Shown: one piece after another, positions 30,337 to 38,177 of the stretch
How positions within the stretch are numbered: position 1 is the first letter of the stretch
How the letters are laid out: each line of letters begins with the position of its first letter
Source of the DNA: an uncultured Selenomonadaceae bacterium
GTDB lineage: Bacteria > Bacillota > Negativicutes > Selenomonadales > Selenomonadaceae
Assembly: GCA_905236725.1 (NCBI GenBank)
Contig: CAJOCT010000013.1
Coordinates: 1 to 40,024, forward strand
DNA length: 40,024 bases
Direction: 5' to 3'
The notes under the pieces: model-generated
Seen by the model: only the letters and a program-made list of their open reading frames with translations
Databases searched by the model: none
What the model was told of the DNA's origin: nothing
Translations under genes and position numbers: made by a program

Positions 30337-30601
30337 TTACAAATTTCTCCAGTTCGTCAAAAGTAAAAGTTATTCCCTCACTATCGGCAAAGGCTCTGTC
30401 AAGTTTTGCAAGATAACGGGCATTTCGCGTGGCTTTTCCAAAGTCGATTTCTTTAACTCCTTCACCAATCTGTTTGTTGACTTCGTCCATGAAGTAAGCC
30501 CACTCTTCCAACGTAAAATTTTCACCGCTTTTGTTTGCATATTCGGTTTTAATCGGCGGCATATCTGAATAAGTTATTTTTTCAGTCTGATTTTCCAACA
30601 T
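30317..30601 (-). CDS. Putative antitoxin of the YoeB toxin, unrecognised family
   Basis: This 94-residue acidic protein starts at ATG 30601, with GGAGTG eight bases upstream. It precedes and overlaps yoeB by 20 bases, so position makes it the antitoxin. It lacks the YefM/Phd pattern (no AR-x-NF or VLxSxxxYxxL segments). Instead it has ITYSDMPPIKTEY, NFTLEEWAYFMDEVNKQI and a helical C-terminus, SEGITFTFDELEKFVNEVG, that could wrap the toxin. No ribbon-helix-helix or HTH motif is obvious, so autoregulation by DNA binding is uncertain. Confidence 0.75.
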   Translation of the reverse strand: MLENQTEKITYSDMPPIKTEYANKSGENFTLEEWAYFMDEVNKQIGEGVKEIDFGKATRNARYLAKLDRAFADSEGITFTFDELEKFVNEVGKV

Positions 30602-30606
30602 TTTTA

Positions 30607-31392
30607 TCACTCCAAAACTTTATAAATCAGCGTTGTACTTCCGATTAAAATTTTATCGCCGTGCTTCAAAACACAGCGATCAATTTGCTTTTTATTTACA
30701 AAAGTTCCGTTCAAACTTCCCGCATCCCGCAAAACGTGCCTGTGTCTTTCGTAGGAAATGTAAGCGTGAACTCTCGACGCGCCTTCATCGGTCAAAACAA
30801 AATCGTTGTCTTCTTTTCGCCCGAGATAAATTTTTCGCTCGCCGAGAATAATTTTTTCGTCGCCGAGATTGCTTAAACTTGCAAATTCATATTCGGTATT
30901 TCGCGCAAAAACCGTACGCATTGACGAAGTAATTTTTTCTTTGTCCGCAACAATTGTGGCTTCGTCTTCGGAATTTAATTCGGTGTTTTCGATTAAAGTT
31001 TGTGACAGCACGTCATTTTCAAGATTTATCGTATCTTCTTCGGCCTGCTTGTCTTCAATTTGTTGAGCTTTAATTAAAATTGTTTCATTTTCGTCGGAAA
31101 TTTTTTCAATCCTTACGGCAAGATTTCCGTCCATAAAAAAATTTTCGCGGATGACTCTTTTCGATACCGCTTCATAAAGATTTTTAATGACTCGCGCCGC
31201 GCTAAGCCTGTGGCAGTCTTCTTCAGACAAAAAAATCGTGTAATCGTTCGGCACAAAAAATAAACCGTCCACTAAATTTTTTTGCTTGACAACTTCGCGT
31301 TCCAGAGCTTTCTTCAGTGCAGACGGTTCAACTTCCCCGCGTTTTTGAAAAAGATTCGATATTTGACTGCTGATAACGTTGGTGATTTTCAA
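30607..31392 (-). CDS. FhaA-like FHA-domain protein
   Basis: A TTG at 31392 is preferred (GGGGAG about 11 bases upstream). Residues about 1-110 resemble the DUF3662/FhaA N-terminal domain (VEPSALKKALEREVV, FVPNDYTIFLSEEDC). An acidic linker with many Glu/Thr residues (about 115-175) could be a phosphorylation target. The C-terminal FHA domain has ERKIYLGRKEDNDFVLTDEG, ASRVHAYISYERHRH and GSLNGTFVNKKQI, the phosphothreonine-binding loops, all intact. FHA proteins dock onto phosphorylated PASTA kinases or their targets in wall synthesis, which fits the kinase and PP2C downstream. It is the first gene of the leftward group, with an extended -10 promoter ahead. Confidence 0.85.
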   Translation of the reverse strand: MKITNVISSQISNLFQKRGEVEPSALKKALEREVVKQKNLVDGLFFVPNDYTIFLSEEDCHRLSAARVIKNLYEAVSKRVIRENFFMDGNLAVRIEKISDENETILIKAQQIEDKQAEEDTINLENDVLSQTLIENTELNSEDEATIVADKEKITSSMRTVFARNTEYEFASLSNLGDEKIILGERKIYLGRKEDNDFVLTDEGASRVHAYISYERHRHVLRDAGSLNGTFVNKKQIDRCVLKHGDKILIGSTTLIYKVLE

Positions 31393-31426
31393 ATCAAATA
31401 CATCTCCCCAAAAATTTTTATGCAAA

Positions 31427-31435
31427 ATTATAACA
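31427..31435 (-). promoter_or_regulatory. Extended -10 promoter for the FHA/TA/kinase cluster
   Basis: TGTTATAAT on the minus strand, about 35 bases before the TTG start. A TTGACA lies only 7 bases further upstream, too close to serve as its -35. The same CGTGTTATAAT word precedes the hexokinase gene (34876-34884 plus two bases). Confidence 0.5.
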
Positions 31436-31470
31436 CGTTTGTCAAATTTAATCGACGATTGAATTTTTTA

Positions 31471-31540
31471 GTGATTAGTGAACAGCGGATAGGGTACAGG
31501 GATTTTTCCTATACACTGTCCACTGTTCACTGTCCCCTAA
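31471..31540. repeat. Imperfect palindromic filler repeat (GTGAACAG type)
   Basis: AGTGAACAG (31477-31485) pairs with CTGTTCACT (31523-31531), and inside them ATAGG (31489-31493) pairs with CCTAT (31508-31512). Additional GTGATTAGTG and CACTGTCCACTG echoes extend it. It lies just after recR and before the FHA cluster promoter. There is no T-run; it may fold in RNA but is not a classical terminator. Confidence 0.6.
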
Positions 31541-31541
31541 C

Positions 31542-32141
31542 TTAAACCGGTATTCTGTTTTCGATCGCCTTTGCCAAAGTCAAGCTGTCGGTTCCGGAAA
31601 AATCCGCGCCGACCGCCAGACCTCTCGCAAGTTTCGTAACTTTTACTCCGGCGGGATTTAAAAGCCGGGCGATAAATAAAGCCGTCGCGTCCCCCTCGAC
31701 CGTAGGCTCGAAAGCAATAATAATTTCTTCAATATCATTTTCGCCGACGCGCTTAATAAGTTCGCGCAACCGAATATCTTCTTGAGTGACTCCGGCAAGC
31801 GGCGAAATAAGCCCGCCCGTGACGTGATATTTGCCCGTGAAAAAGCCCGCGCGTTCTATCGCGTCCAAGTCTTTGGAATCTTTGACGACGCAAATAATTT
31901 TTCCGTTGCGTTTTTTCGACTCGCAAATTTCGCAAATTTCGCGGCTCTTGTCAATCGTGTTGAAACAAATTTTGCAAGAATGAGTTTCGGTCTTAACATT
32001 TTTAATCGCCGCCGCCAACTTTTCCACTTCGCTCGATTTCATATCAACTATATAATAGGCAAGCCGAGCGGCAGTTTTTGAACCGACGCCCGGCAATTTC
32101 ATAAGCGACTCAATTAAAGTCGTCATTGCTTTTGAACTCAT
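31542..32141 (-). CDS. recR: Recombination mediator protein RecR
   Basis: The 199-residue product has the helix-hairpin-helix LMKLPGVGSKTAARLAYYIV, a four-Cys zinc site (CKICFNTIDKSREICEIC) and a Toprim domain with ICVVKDSKDLDAIE, followed by YHVTGGLISPLAGV and FEPTVEGDATALFIARLL. RecR clamps DNA and, with RecO/RecF, loads RecA at gaps. Length matches the family when translation starts at ATG 32141; the longer open frame is spurious upstream sequence. dnaX and the YbaB-type gene that often precede recR are absent; cydB and a small exported protein stand there instead. Confidence 0.95.
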   Translation of the reverse strand: MSSKAMTTLIESLMKLPGVGSKTAARLAYYIVDMKSSEVEKLAAAIKNVKTETHSCKICFNTIDKSREICEICESKKRNGKIICVVKDSKDLDAIERAGFFTGKYHVTGGLISPLAGVTQEDIRLRELIKRVGENDIEEIIIAFEPTVEGDATALFIARLLNPAGVKVTKLARGLAVGADFSGTDSLTLAKAIENRIPV

Positions 32142-32160
32142 ATTTTTTCCAATCTCTAAA

Positions 32161-32382
32161 TCACGGACTGCATTTTTTGCAAGGTCTGTAGCCGCCGGCG
32201 ATTGCCTCATCTCTCGAATTAAAAACAATTTGATTTTCAAATTGCATTTTATCGACCCATTTGCAGTTGTTGTAATGAAAAATTTTTGAATTTTTATTTC
32301 CGACGTAACTTGCGGCAAAAACAATCTGGATCGCGGTCAAAAAAATCGTCGCGGTTAAAATCGCGGCAAAAAATTTTTTCAT
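32161..32382 (-). CDS. Small exported protein with Ada-type Cys motif
   Basis: ATG 32382 overlaps the end of cydB. A clear signal peptide (MKKFFAAILTATIFLTAIQI, cleavage after VFA) is followed by about 50 residues, YVGNKNSKIFHYNNCKWVDK and then VFNSRDEAIAGGYRPCKKC. This resembles the Ada_Zn_binding-type pattern (S/KxxHxxxC...AxxxGYxPCxxC) often seen in exported micro-domains of nucleases. Here it stands alone, without a nuclease domain. Its function is unknown; metal binding is likely from the spacing. Confidence 0.7.
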   Translation of the reverse strand: MKKFFAAILTATIFLTAIQIVFAASYVGNKNSKIFHYNNCKWVDKMQFENQIVFNSRDEAIAGGYRPCKKCSP

Positions 32383-32399
32383 ATAAATCGCCGTCCCCG

Positions 32400-33404
32400 T
32401 CAATGCGCGTTTAATTCGTCAGGTGAAACTCTCGCGCGAAAAGTTTTGTAAGTCCAAAATTGATAAGCCAAAACTATCGGCACGAAGATAACCGCCGCCA
32501 CCGTCATTATCGTCAAGGTGTGTTGAGTTGACGCGGCGTTATAAATCGTCAAGCTCCATTCGGGATTTAAACTTGAGACCATAAGGCGCGGGAAGAGTGC
32601 GACAAAAAGCCCGACAGTTGTTATGGCGATTGTTGCGGTTGTGCAGGCGAAGGCGGATTTTTGTTTGTTTGCTCTTGCGAATTGCCACGCACTGAAGAGT
32701 ACGCCGAGTGCCGCCGCAAAAATTATCACGCCGACTGATTTTGACATCACGTCCGTTTCAAAGACAGTTGCGATGATAAAAAGTAAATACGCCGCCCAAG
32801 CTGCAATTCCGACATAAGCCGATTTTTTTCTAAGCTCAAGCAAAATTCTTTCGTCTGCGATTTTCATCATCAAAAAAGTTATTCCGTGAAATGCGAAGAG
32901 CAAGACGAAAAATATTCCCGCCAAAATTGTGTACGGGCTCAACAAGTCGAAAAATCCGCCGAGATAATGCATCTGCGAATCAATCGGGATTCCTTTCAGC
33001 AAATTTGCCATTGCCACGCCCCATAAAAGCGCGGGGATAAAACTTCCGAAAATTATTGCGCCGTCCCAAAGATTTTTCCAGTCCGAAGTTTCAAATTTTC
33101 CGCGCAGTTCAAAGGCAACGCCACGCAAAATCAACGCAATCAACATCAAAAACAGCGCGATATAAAAACTGCTGAACATTGTCGCGTAAACGTGCGGAAA
33201 CGCCGCAAAAGTCGCGCCGCCCGCCGTAATCATCCAAACTTCATTCGCGTCCCAAACCGGTCCGATTGAGCGAATTAACTGCGTGCGTTCTTTTATCGAC
33301 CTGCCGCAAAGCAACATCCCGACACCGTAGTCGAAGCCCTCCAAAATAAAAAATCCCGTGAACAAAATTACAATCAAGACAAACCAGATGATATTTAAAT
33401 CCAT
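32400..33404 (-). CDS. cydB: Cytochrome bd oxidase subunit II
   Basis: This 334-residue, multi-helix membrane protein starts MDLNIIWFVLIVILFTGFFI, then LEGFDYGVGMLL, the CydB signature. WDANEVWMITAGGATFAAFP is the second conserved block, with ELRGKF and late helices also fitting. The bd oxidase reduces oxygen to water using quinol and protects anaerobes from oxygen. ATG 33404 has GGGGAGTG upstream; the track-like longer frame is rejected. cydA, which normally lies directly upstream, is not here: the next gene is a hexokinase. A cydA elsewhere in the genome would be needed for function. Confidence 0.92.
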   Translation of the reverse strand: MDLNIIWFVLIVILFTGFFILEGFDYGVGMLLCGRSIKERTQLIRSIGPVWDANEVWMITAGGATFAAFPHVYATMFSSFYIALFLMLIALILRGVAFELRGKFETSDWKNLWDGAIIFGSFIPALLWGVAMANLLKGIPIDSQMHYLGGFFDLLSPYTILAGIFFVLLFAFHGITFLMMKIADERILLELRKKSAYVGIAAWAAYLLFIIATVFETDVMSKSVGVIIFAAALGVLFSAWQFARANKQKSAFACTTATIAITTVGLFVALFPRLMVSSLNPEWSLTIYNAASTQHTLTIMTVAAVIFVPIVLAYQFWTYKTFRARVSPDELNAH

Positions 33405-33515
33405 TCCACTCACTCCCCGCAAAAAAAATTTTTTATATTGTAGCAAACTTTTCACTGATTGAAAATAAAAAAAATTCCCCGCCGATTTATTTTTTTTCGA
33501 CAGAGAATTTTTTTT

Positions 33516-33539
33516 CTGACAACTGAAAACTGACAACTA
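33516..33539. repeat. Self-similar filler repeat (CTGACAACTGAAAA type)
   Basis: CTGACAACTGAAAACTGACAACTA contains CTGACAACT twice around GAAAA and reaches into the hexokinase stop codon. The rest of the 132-base spacer to cydB is AT-rich, with no clear promoter or terminator. Confidence 0.6.
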
Positions 33540-34835
33540 AACAGCCATTGCCGCCGCGATAGCCGCACCGAGTCCCGAGCCGCCGTTGTCGAGAATCGTG
33601 TCAACTTTTTTGGCGTCCTCGCCTAGAAGTTCTTCAAAGGCGCGATTGATATTTTCTTGAACGAGAGGCATTTTTTCATAAACAGAGCCGTCAACCGCCA
33701 CGTGTTGAGGCTGAATTTCGCCTTCGCCCGCGCGTTGCCAAATAATTCCGACGTAACTGGCCGCAACAAGTCGCGCCGAACGAATCACTACAGCCGCCGC
33801 AAGGTCTTGAATTTTTTTCAGGTCTGCAACTTCGAGATGGTGACCGATTTTATTTGAGACAATTTCAGAAACTTTTTCGAGATTTTCCGAAACGTCAGAA
33901 ATAATCATCGACATATCGACCGAAGTCAAATTATCATAATGTTTATCCTCGTCGAGAAGTTCAGCAATCGCCATTCCGAAAAGTTCGCACATATAACGAC
34001 CCGAAACCATTTTTTCAAAACGCTGTTCGCCGGGTTTTTCGGATTTTCTGTCAAAAGCTCTGTCGAAGCGGTTGGGCGTGAGATTCATGAAATTACCGCA
34101 CTCAAGATTTAAAATCATTCCGCCCTTGCCGAAACCTTTCGGATCGTGAATGCTCGGTTCAAGATAACAGGTGTTGTGACCGGTCGCGTAAATCGATCCG
34201 GTGAAAACGTCAGAATTTTTGTAAGCCGCACTGAGCAAAACCGCAACCGTGTCATTGATGACGGCAACGGGGATAACATTTTCAATTCCGCGCCGTTTGA
34301 GAGCCGCCAAAAGTAAATCGTTGACGACTTCGCCCTCAACGCCCGCCGTCGCAAATTCTTTTGTCCAGATGATAAGTTTCGCGTTGTTCAAATCGTCCTG
34401 CGCGGACGGGAAAGAAAAAGTATGACCGAGATAAAATTTTGTTTCGTGTTCGCCTTCGATGGTGTCGTCGATAAGTTTGGCGATAAAATCAAACATTTGC
34501 TCTTGAGTTGAACCTTTGCCGACGTAATCATATTTGCCGGCAATGATTAAAGGCTCGGCAACGTGACGAATAATTTTGCTTTGACCCTCGCCCTCAAGAC
34601 GATAGCGAAGAACCCGCACATTTGTCCCGCCGAAATCCAACGCCAGGAACTCGCCTTTTTCGTTGCCTTCGGGAAGTCCGACATAAGATTTTAACATTCT
34701 CATTGAAGAACTTTTCGGATCTTTCAAACCGATCTGCAAATCTTTGCGGAAATTCGTCGCAACTTCCCGCAACATCTCCGTCGTCGCGCTGAACTCGGAA
34801 ATTACCGATTGAAATTTCATTTCGTCAAACGCCAT
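33537..34835 (-). CDS. Eukaryotic-type hexokinase
   Basis: This 432-residue protein of the hexokinase_1/hexokinase_2 families differs from the usual bacterial ROK/Glk glucokinases. It has FLALDFGGTNVRVLRY (phosphate-1), GHTFSFPSAQ, IWTKEF, the catalytic-Asp block VIPVAVINDTVAVLLSAAY, YATGHNTCYLEP (phosphate-2) and LNLECGNFMNLTPNRFD (sugar/adenosine region). It would phosphorylate glucose and related hexoses with ATP to start glycolysis. GGAGGGG precedes ATG 34835. It is monocistronic, with its own extended -10 promoter. Such hexokinases are scattered in bacteria, including some Negativicutes and Bacteroidetes, so an old transfer is possible. Confidence 0.9.
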   Translation of the reverse strand: MAFDEMKFQSVISEFSATTEMLREVATNFRKDLQIGLKDPKSSSMRMLKSYVGLPEGNEKGEFLALDFGGTNVRVLRYRLEGEGQSKIIRHVAEPLIIAGKYDYVGKGSTQEQMFDFIAKLIDDTIEGEHETKFYLGHTFSFPSAQDDLNNAKLIIWTKEFATAGVEGEVVNDLLLAALKRRGIENVIPVAVINDTVAVLLSAAYKNSDVFTGSIYATGHNTCYLEPSIHDPKGFGKGGMILNLECGNFMNLTPNRFDRAFDRKSEKPGEQRFEKMVSGRYMCELFGMAIAELLDEDKHYDNLTSVDMSMIISDVSENLEKVSEIVSNKIGHHLEVADLKKIQDLAAAVVIRSARLVAASYVGIIWQRAGEGEIQPQHVAVDGSVYEKMPLVQENINRAFEELLGEDAKKVDTILDNGGSGLGAAIAAAMAV

Positions 34836-34875
34836 AAAAAAATCCCCTCCACTTGAAAAAATTTTCGTTTCGGGG

Positions 34876-34904
34876 ATTATAACACGATTTATTTTTTATG
34901 GAAA
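34876..34904 (-). promoter_or_regulatory. Promoter for the hexokinase gene
   Basis: On the minus strand: TTTCCA (34899-34904), 17 bases, TATAAT (34876-34881) with an upstream TG (extended -10, TGTTATAAT). About 40 bases before the start codon. Confidence 0.65.
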
Positions 34905-34940
34905 GGCGAATATTTTCTTCTTGATAAAGTAAAAGCCGAT

Positions 34941-36170
34941 TCAAATTTTTTTACTCGATTCGATAAATTTTCTGATGCGCTCTTGAAAAATCCATTCGCC
35001 GATTTCCGCGCCCTCAAGTTCCGACGGCGCATCTTTTCCGCTGACTTTCAAAAGTTCGCCGATAAAAAATTTTGCATTCTCAAGGTACGGCGGCAAAGAT
35101 TTATGATCCGCGCGAATTATGTCGTTGAAATCTTCGACAAAAATTTTTGAGCCGTGAATTTTCATAAGCAATTCTGTAATTTTCCCCGCCTTCGACAGGA
35201 GCGGTGCTCTCATATGTTCGCGAATTACGAACGCCGCAATTTTTTTCCAGTCGTTCGGCAGGGGAATTTTTTTGTTCATTTTTTCCAAAACTTTCAGCCC
35301 GCGCTTTTCGTGGTTGTAATGATGCGGCAACATTTCCGGCGGAGTTGTTCCCTTGCCGATGTCGTGGACGAGTGCGGCGAATCTTATTTCAGGCTTTCGA
35401 TTCACTTTTGACACTTCGTCCAAAATTTGCAGCGAATGTTCGTAAGCGTCGCCCTCGGGATGAAATTCCGTCGGCTGAATTTTTCCTTTGAGCTGAAAAA
35501 TTTCGTGGAAAGTCATTTGTAACAAATTTGCACTGTCGAGACTGCGGAAAAAAATTGACGGTTTATCTGTTTTCAAGGCGTTTTCAAGTTCTGCAAAAAT
35601 TCTTTCGCCCGGCTCTTCGGAAAGTTCTATTGCGCAAAAATTCATTGCCGTCAAGGTTTCGGGCGTGATGTCAAAATTAAATTGCGCGGATTGTCTCGCC
35701 GCTCTCAACGCTCTTACGGGGTCGTCGATAAAATGTTTCGAGACTGCGCGAATTTTTTTTTGCTCAACGTCTTCAAGTCCGCCGAAGGGGTCGATAAGTT
35801 CGCCGGTCAAAATTTTTATCGCCATTGCGTTAATCGTCGTATCGCGCCGAAATAAATCTTCTTCAATCTTAACATTTTTATCGAACTTCACGCTGAAACC
35901 GCGATAACCCGCGCCGATTTTTTTTTCAGTTCGCGCAAATGCAACCTCGCACATTTTATTTTCTATCGCGATAGAATAGACGGGGAAAGATTTTCCGAAC
36001 TTCAGCGCGTCGGGAAAATTTTCGGCAAAAGTTTTTTCGTCAATTCCGCAAATGCAATAATCTCTGTCATGCGCTTTGACTCCGCGAAATTTATCACGGA
36101 CTGCGCCGCCCACAAGATAAGCCGTCCCGCCGAGCGAATCAATTTTTTCTGCAAAATCTTTTTCAGTCAT
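34941..36170 (-). CDS. cca: CCA-adding enzyme / tRNA nucleotidyltransferase with HD domain
   Basis: The class II nucleotidyltransferase head has TAYLVGGAVRDKFRG and AHDRDYCICG (the metal-binding Asp pair, here DRDY), then RRDTTINAMAIK and DPVRALRAARQSAQF. A helical tRNA-binding body follows, and then an HD-phosphohydrolase domain (PEGDAYEHSLQILDEV, ALVHDIGKG, EHMRAP), as in the E. coli-type enzyme. It builds or repairs the 3' CCA of tRNAs from CTP and ATP; the HD domain has phosphodiesterase-type activity in characterised members. Length (409) fits. The start lies four bases after the CAP gene stop, with only a weak GGATAA site, so translation is probably coupled. Confidence 0.92.
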   Translation of the reverse strand: MTEKDFAEKIDSLGGTAYLVGGAVRDKFRGVKAHDRDYCICGIDEKTFAENFPDALKFGKSFPVYSIAIENKMCEVAFARTEKKIGAGYRGFSVKFDKNVKIEEDLFRRDTTINAMAIKILTGELIDPFGGLEDVEQKKIRAVSKHFIDDPVRALRAARQSAQFNFDITPETLTAMNFCAIELSEEPGERIFAELENALKTDKPSIFFRSLDSANLLQMTFHEIFQLKGKIQPTEFHPEGDAYEHSLQILDEVSKVNRKPEIRFAALVHDIGKGTTPPEMLPHHYNHEKRGLKVLEKMNKKIPLPNDWKKIAAFVIREHMRAPLLSKAGKITELLMKIHGSKIFVEDFNDIIRADHKSLPPYLENAKFFIGELLKVSGKDAPSELEGAEIGEWIFQERIRKFIESSKKI

Positions 36171-36173
36171 AAG

Positions 36174-36635
36174 TTATCCGATAAAAAGTTGAACCCAGTA
36201 AACATTTTCGCCCGCACGAAATGAGGCGACGGCGACTTCTTTAAATCTCCCGTCAACCATATTTTGAAAATGACCGGGCGAATTTGTCCAAAGTTCCATT
36301 GCCCTTTCCGCGCCCAAATTCGTTCCCATCGCGATATTTTCTCCGCAAGCTCTGTATCTTATGCCGATTTTTCTTATCACGGTGAAACAACTTGAGCCGT
36401 CGGGTCTGTCGTGAGAAAATTTTTGAGAAATTTCCTGCGCTCTGATTCTTGCCGCCGCCTGCAAATTTGAATTGGGATTCCAAGAAACTGCGGAAACTTT
36501 GTACTTCGCCCGCAAATTGTTGAGAAGTTCCCAGCCGCGTCGCTCCTGTGCAAGATTTTCCGCGCTTGCCGTAAAATTTACGAAAAACATCGCGGTGAAT
36601 AAAATCGTCGCGAAAAAATTTTTTAAGTTGAACAT
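36174..36635 (-). CDS. Sec-exported CAP-domain protein
   Basis: ATG 36635 has GGTGAT upstream and begins four bases after the guaB stop. The signal peptide MFNLKNFFATILFTAMFFVN (end FTASA) precedes a minimal CAP domain: ERRGWELLNNLRAKYKVSA, FSHDRPDGSSCFTV, CGENIAMGTNLGAERAMELW, SPGHFQNMVDG and VYWVQLFIG. It ends directly after the domain, unlike the CAP-RTX protein at 23828. Its role outside the membrane is unknown. The position inside a guaB-cca transcript is odd for an exported protein. Confidence 0.88.
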   Translation of the reverse strand: MFNLKNFFATILFTAMFFVNFTASAENLAQERRGWELLNNLRAKYKVSAVSWNPNSNLQAAARIRAQEISQKFSHDRPDGSSCFTVIRKIGIRYRACGENIAMGTNLGAERAMELWTNSPGHFQNMVDGRFKEVAVASFRAGENVYWVQLFIG

Positions 36636-36636
36636 T

Positions 36637-38139
36637 TTAATCACCGATTCTGTCACGCAAAATAACGTCGTGACTGCCGCCCTCAACGATACTCACCGCC
36701 GAAACCAAAGTAATTTTCGCTTTTTCGCGCAGTTCGGAAAGATTTAACGCACCGCAGTTGCACATGGTCGAACGCACTTTTGCAAGAGTCGTATTTAAAT
36801 TGTCTTTGAGCGGTCCGGCGTAAGGAACGTAAGAGTCAACGCCTTCTTCAAAAGAAAGTTTTCTGTCGCCGCCGAGATCGTAACGCTGCCAATTTCGCGC
36901 ACGGTTTGAACCTTCGCCCCAATATTCTTTGTAGTAAGTGCCGTTAATTCTGATTTTGTCCGTCGGCGATTCGTCGAAACGCGAAAAATATCTGCCGAGC
37001 ATCAAAAAGTCCGCGCCCATTGCCAGAGCCAAAGTCATATGGTAATCGTGAACAATTCCGCCGTCAGAGCAAACGGGAATATAAACGCCGGTCTTTTTAA
37101 AATATTCGTCGCGAGCATTGCAAACGTCGATAACCGCAGTTGCCTGTCCGCGTCCGATACCTTTAGTTTCGCGAGTTATGCAAATTGAGCCGCCGCCGAT
37201 ACCGACTTTGACGAAATCCGCCCCCGCGTCCGCCAAAAAATTAAATCCGTCAGCATCGACAACATTTCCCGCGCCGACTTTGACATCTTCACCGAAATTT
37301 TTATGAATATATTCGAGCGTGATTTTCTGCCATTCGCTGAAACCTTCGGAAGAGTCGATACAAAGAACGTCCGCGCCGGCCTTCAAAAGTACGGGAACTC
37401 TTTCGGCGTAATCGCGAGTGTTGATTCCCGCGCCGACGATATATCTTTTTTTCTTGTCGATGAGTTCAAGCGGATTGGTTTTATTGTCAGTGTAATCTTT
37501 TCTGAAGACCATATAGCGCAGCCGCTGATTTTTATCGACGAGAGGAAGCATATTCAATTTGTGTTGCCAGATTAAATCATTCGCCATGGGGAGAGTCGTA
37601 GTTTCGGCAGGGGCGCAAATAAGTTTTTCGAAAGGCGTCATAAAATCTTTGACGAGTTCGTCGCCCGTCATTCGAGAAATTCTGTAATCGCGGCTTGTAA
37701 CGATTCCCAAAAGTTTGCCGGTAGGTTTTCCGTCGTCAGTCACCGCCATTGTTGAATGTCCCGTCACTTCAAGCAATTCCAAAACTTCTTTTAAAGTCGT
37801 ATCGGGTTTTAAATTTGAGTCGCTTGAAACAAACCCGGACTTGTAATTTTTTACGCGGGTAACCATTGCCGCCTGCTCTTCAATTCCCTGCGAGCCGTAA
37901 ATAAAAGAAATTCCGCCTTCTTTTGCCAACGCGATCGCCATTGTGTCGTTTGAAACGGATTGCATAATTGCGGAAGTCATGGGAATGTTCAAAGTTAATT
38001 TTGACTGTTCCCCGCGCTTAAATCTTACCAGCGGCGTGGACAAATCCACATTCGCCGGAATGCACTGCGCCGAAGAATATCCCGGCACAAGCAAATATTC
38101 TCCGAAAGTATGCGAAGGTTCGTTGTAAAAAAACGCCAA
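36637..38139 (-). CDS. guaB: IMP dehydrogenase
   Basis: TTG 38139 is chosen because AAAGGAGGGG precedes it; the protein then starts [20 protein letters not shown] and has 500 residues. It has the catalytic barrel with a central CBS pair (about 115-230; [33 protein letters not shown]), [20 protein letters not shown], and [20 protein letters not shown] with the catalytic Cys near 320. IMPDH oxidises IMP to XMP with NAD, the rate-limiting step of guanine nucleotide synthesis. It is followed by the CAP and cca genes in one leftward run. Confidence 0.93.
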   Translation of the reverse strand: MAFFYNEPSHTFGEYLLVPGYSSAQCIPANVDLSTPLVRFKRGEQSKLTLNIPMTSAIMQSVSNDTMAIALAKEGGISFIYGSQGIEEQAAMVTRVKNYKSGFVSSDSNLKPDTTLKEVLELLEVTGHSTMAVTDDGKPTGKLLGIVTSRDYRISRMTGDELVKDFMTPFEKLICAPAETTTLPMANDLIWQHKLNMLPLVDKNQRLRYMVFRKDYTDNKTNPLELIDKKKRYIVGAGINTRDYAERVPVLLKAGADVLCIDSSEGFSEWQKITLEYIHKNFGEDVKVGAGNVVDADGFNFLADAGADFVKVGIGGGSICITRETKGIGRGQATAVIDVCNARDEYFKKTGVYIPVCSDGGIVHDYHMTLALAMGADFLMLGRYFSRFDESPTDKIRINGTYYKEYWGEGSNRARNWQRYDLGGDRKLSFEEGVDSYVPYAGPLKDNLNTTLAKVRSTMCNCGALNLSELREKAKITLVSAVSIVEGGSHDVILRDRIGD

Positions 38140-38177
38140 GACAAACCCCTCCTTTGTCGATAAAAAAATTATATTAC

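Noticed and set aside
31427..31445. TTGACA plus TATAAT ahead of the FHA gene as a -35/-10 pair
   Set aside because: The spacing is about 7 bases; only the extended -10 is kept.
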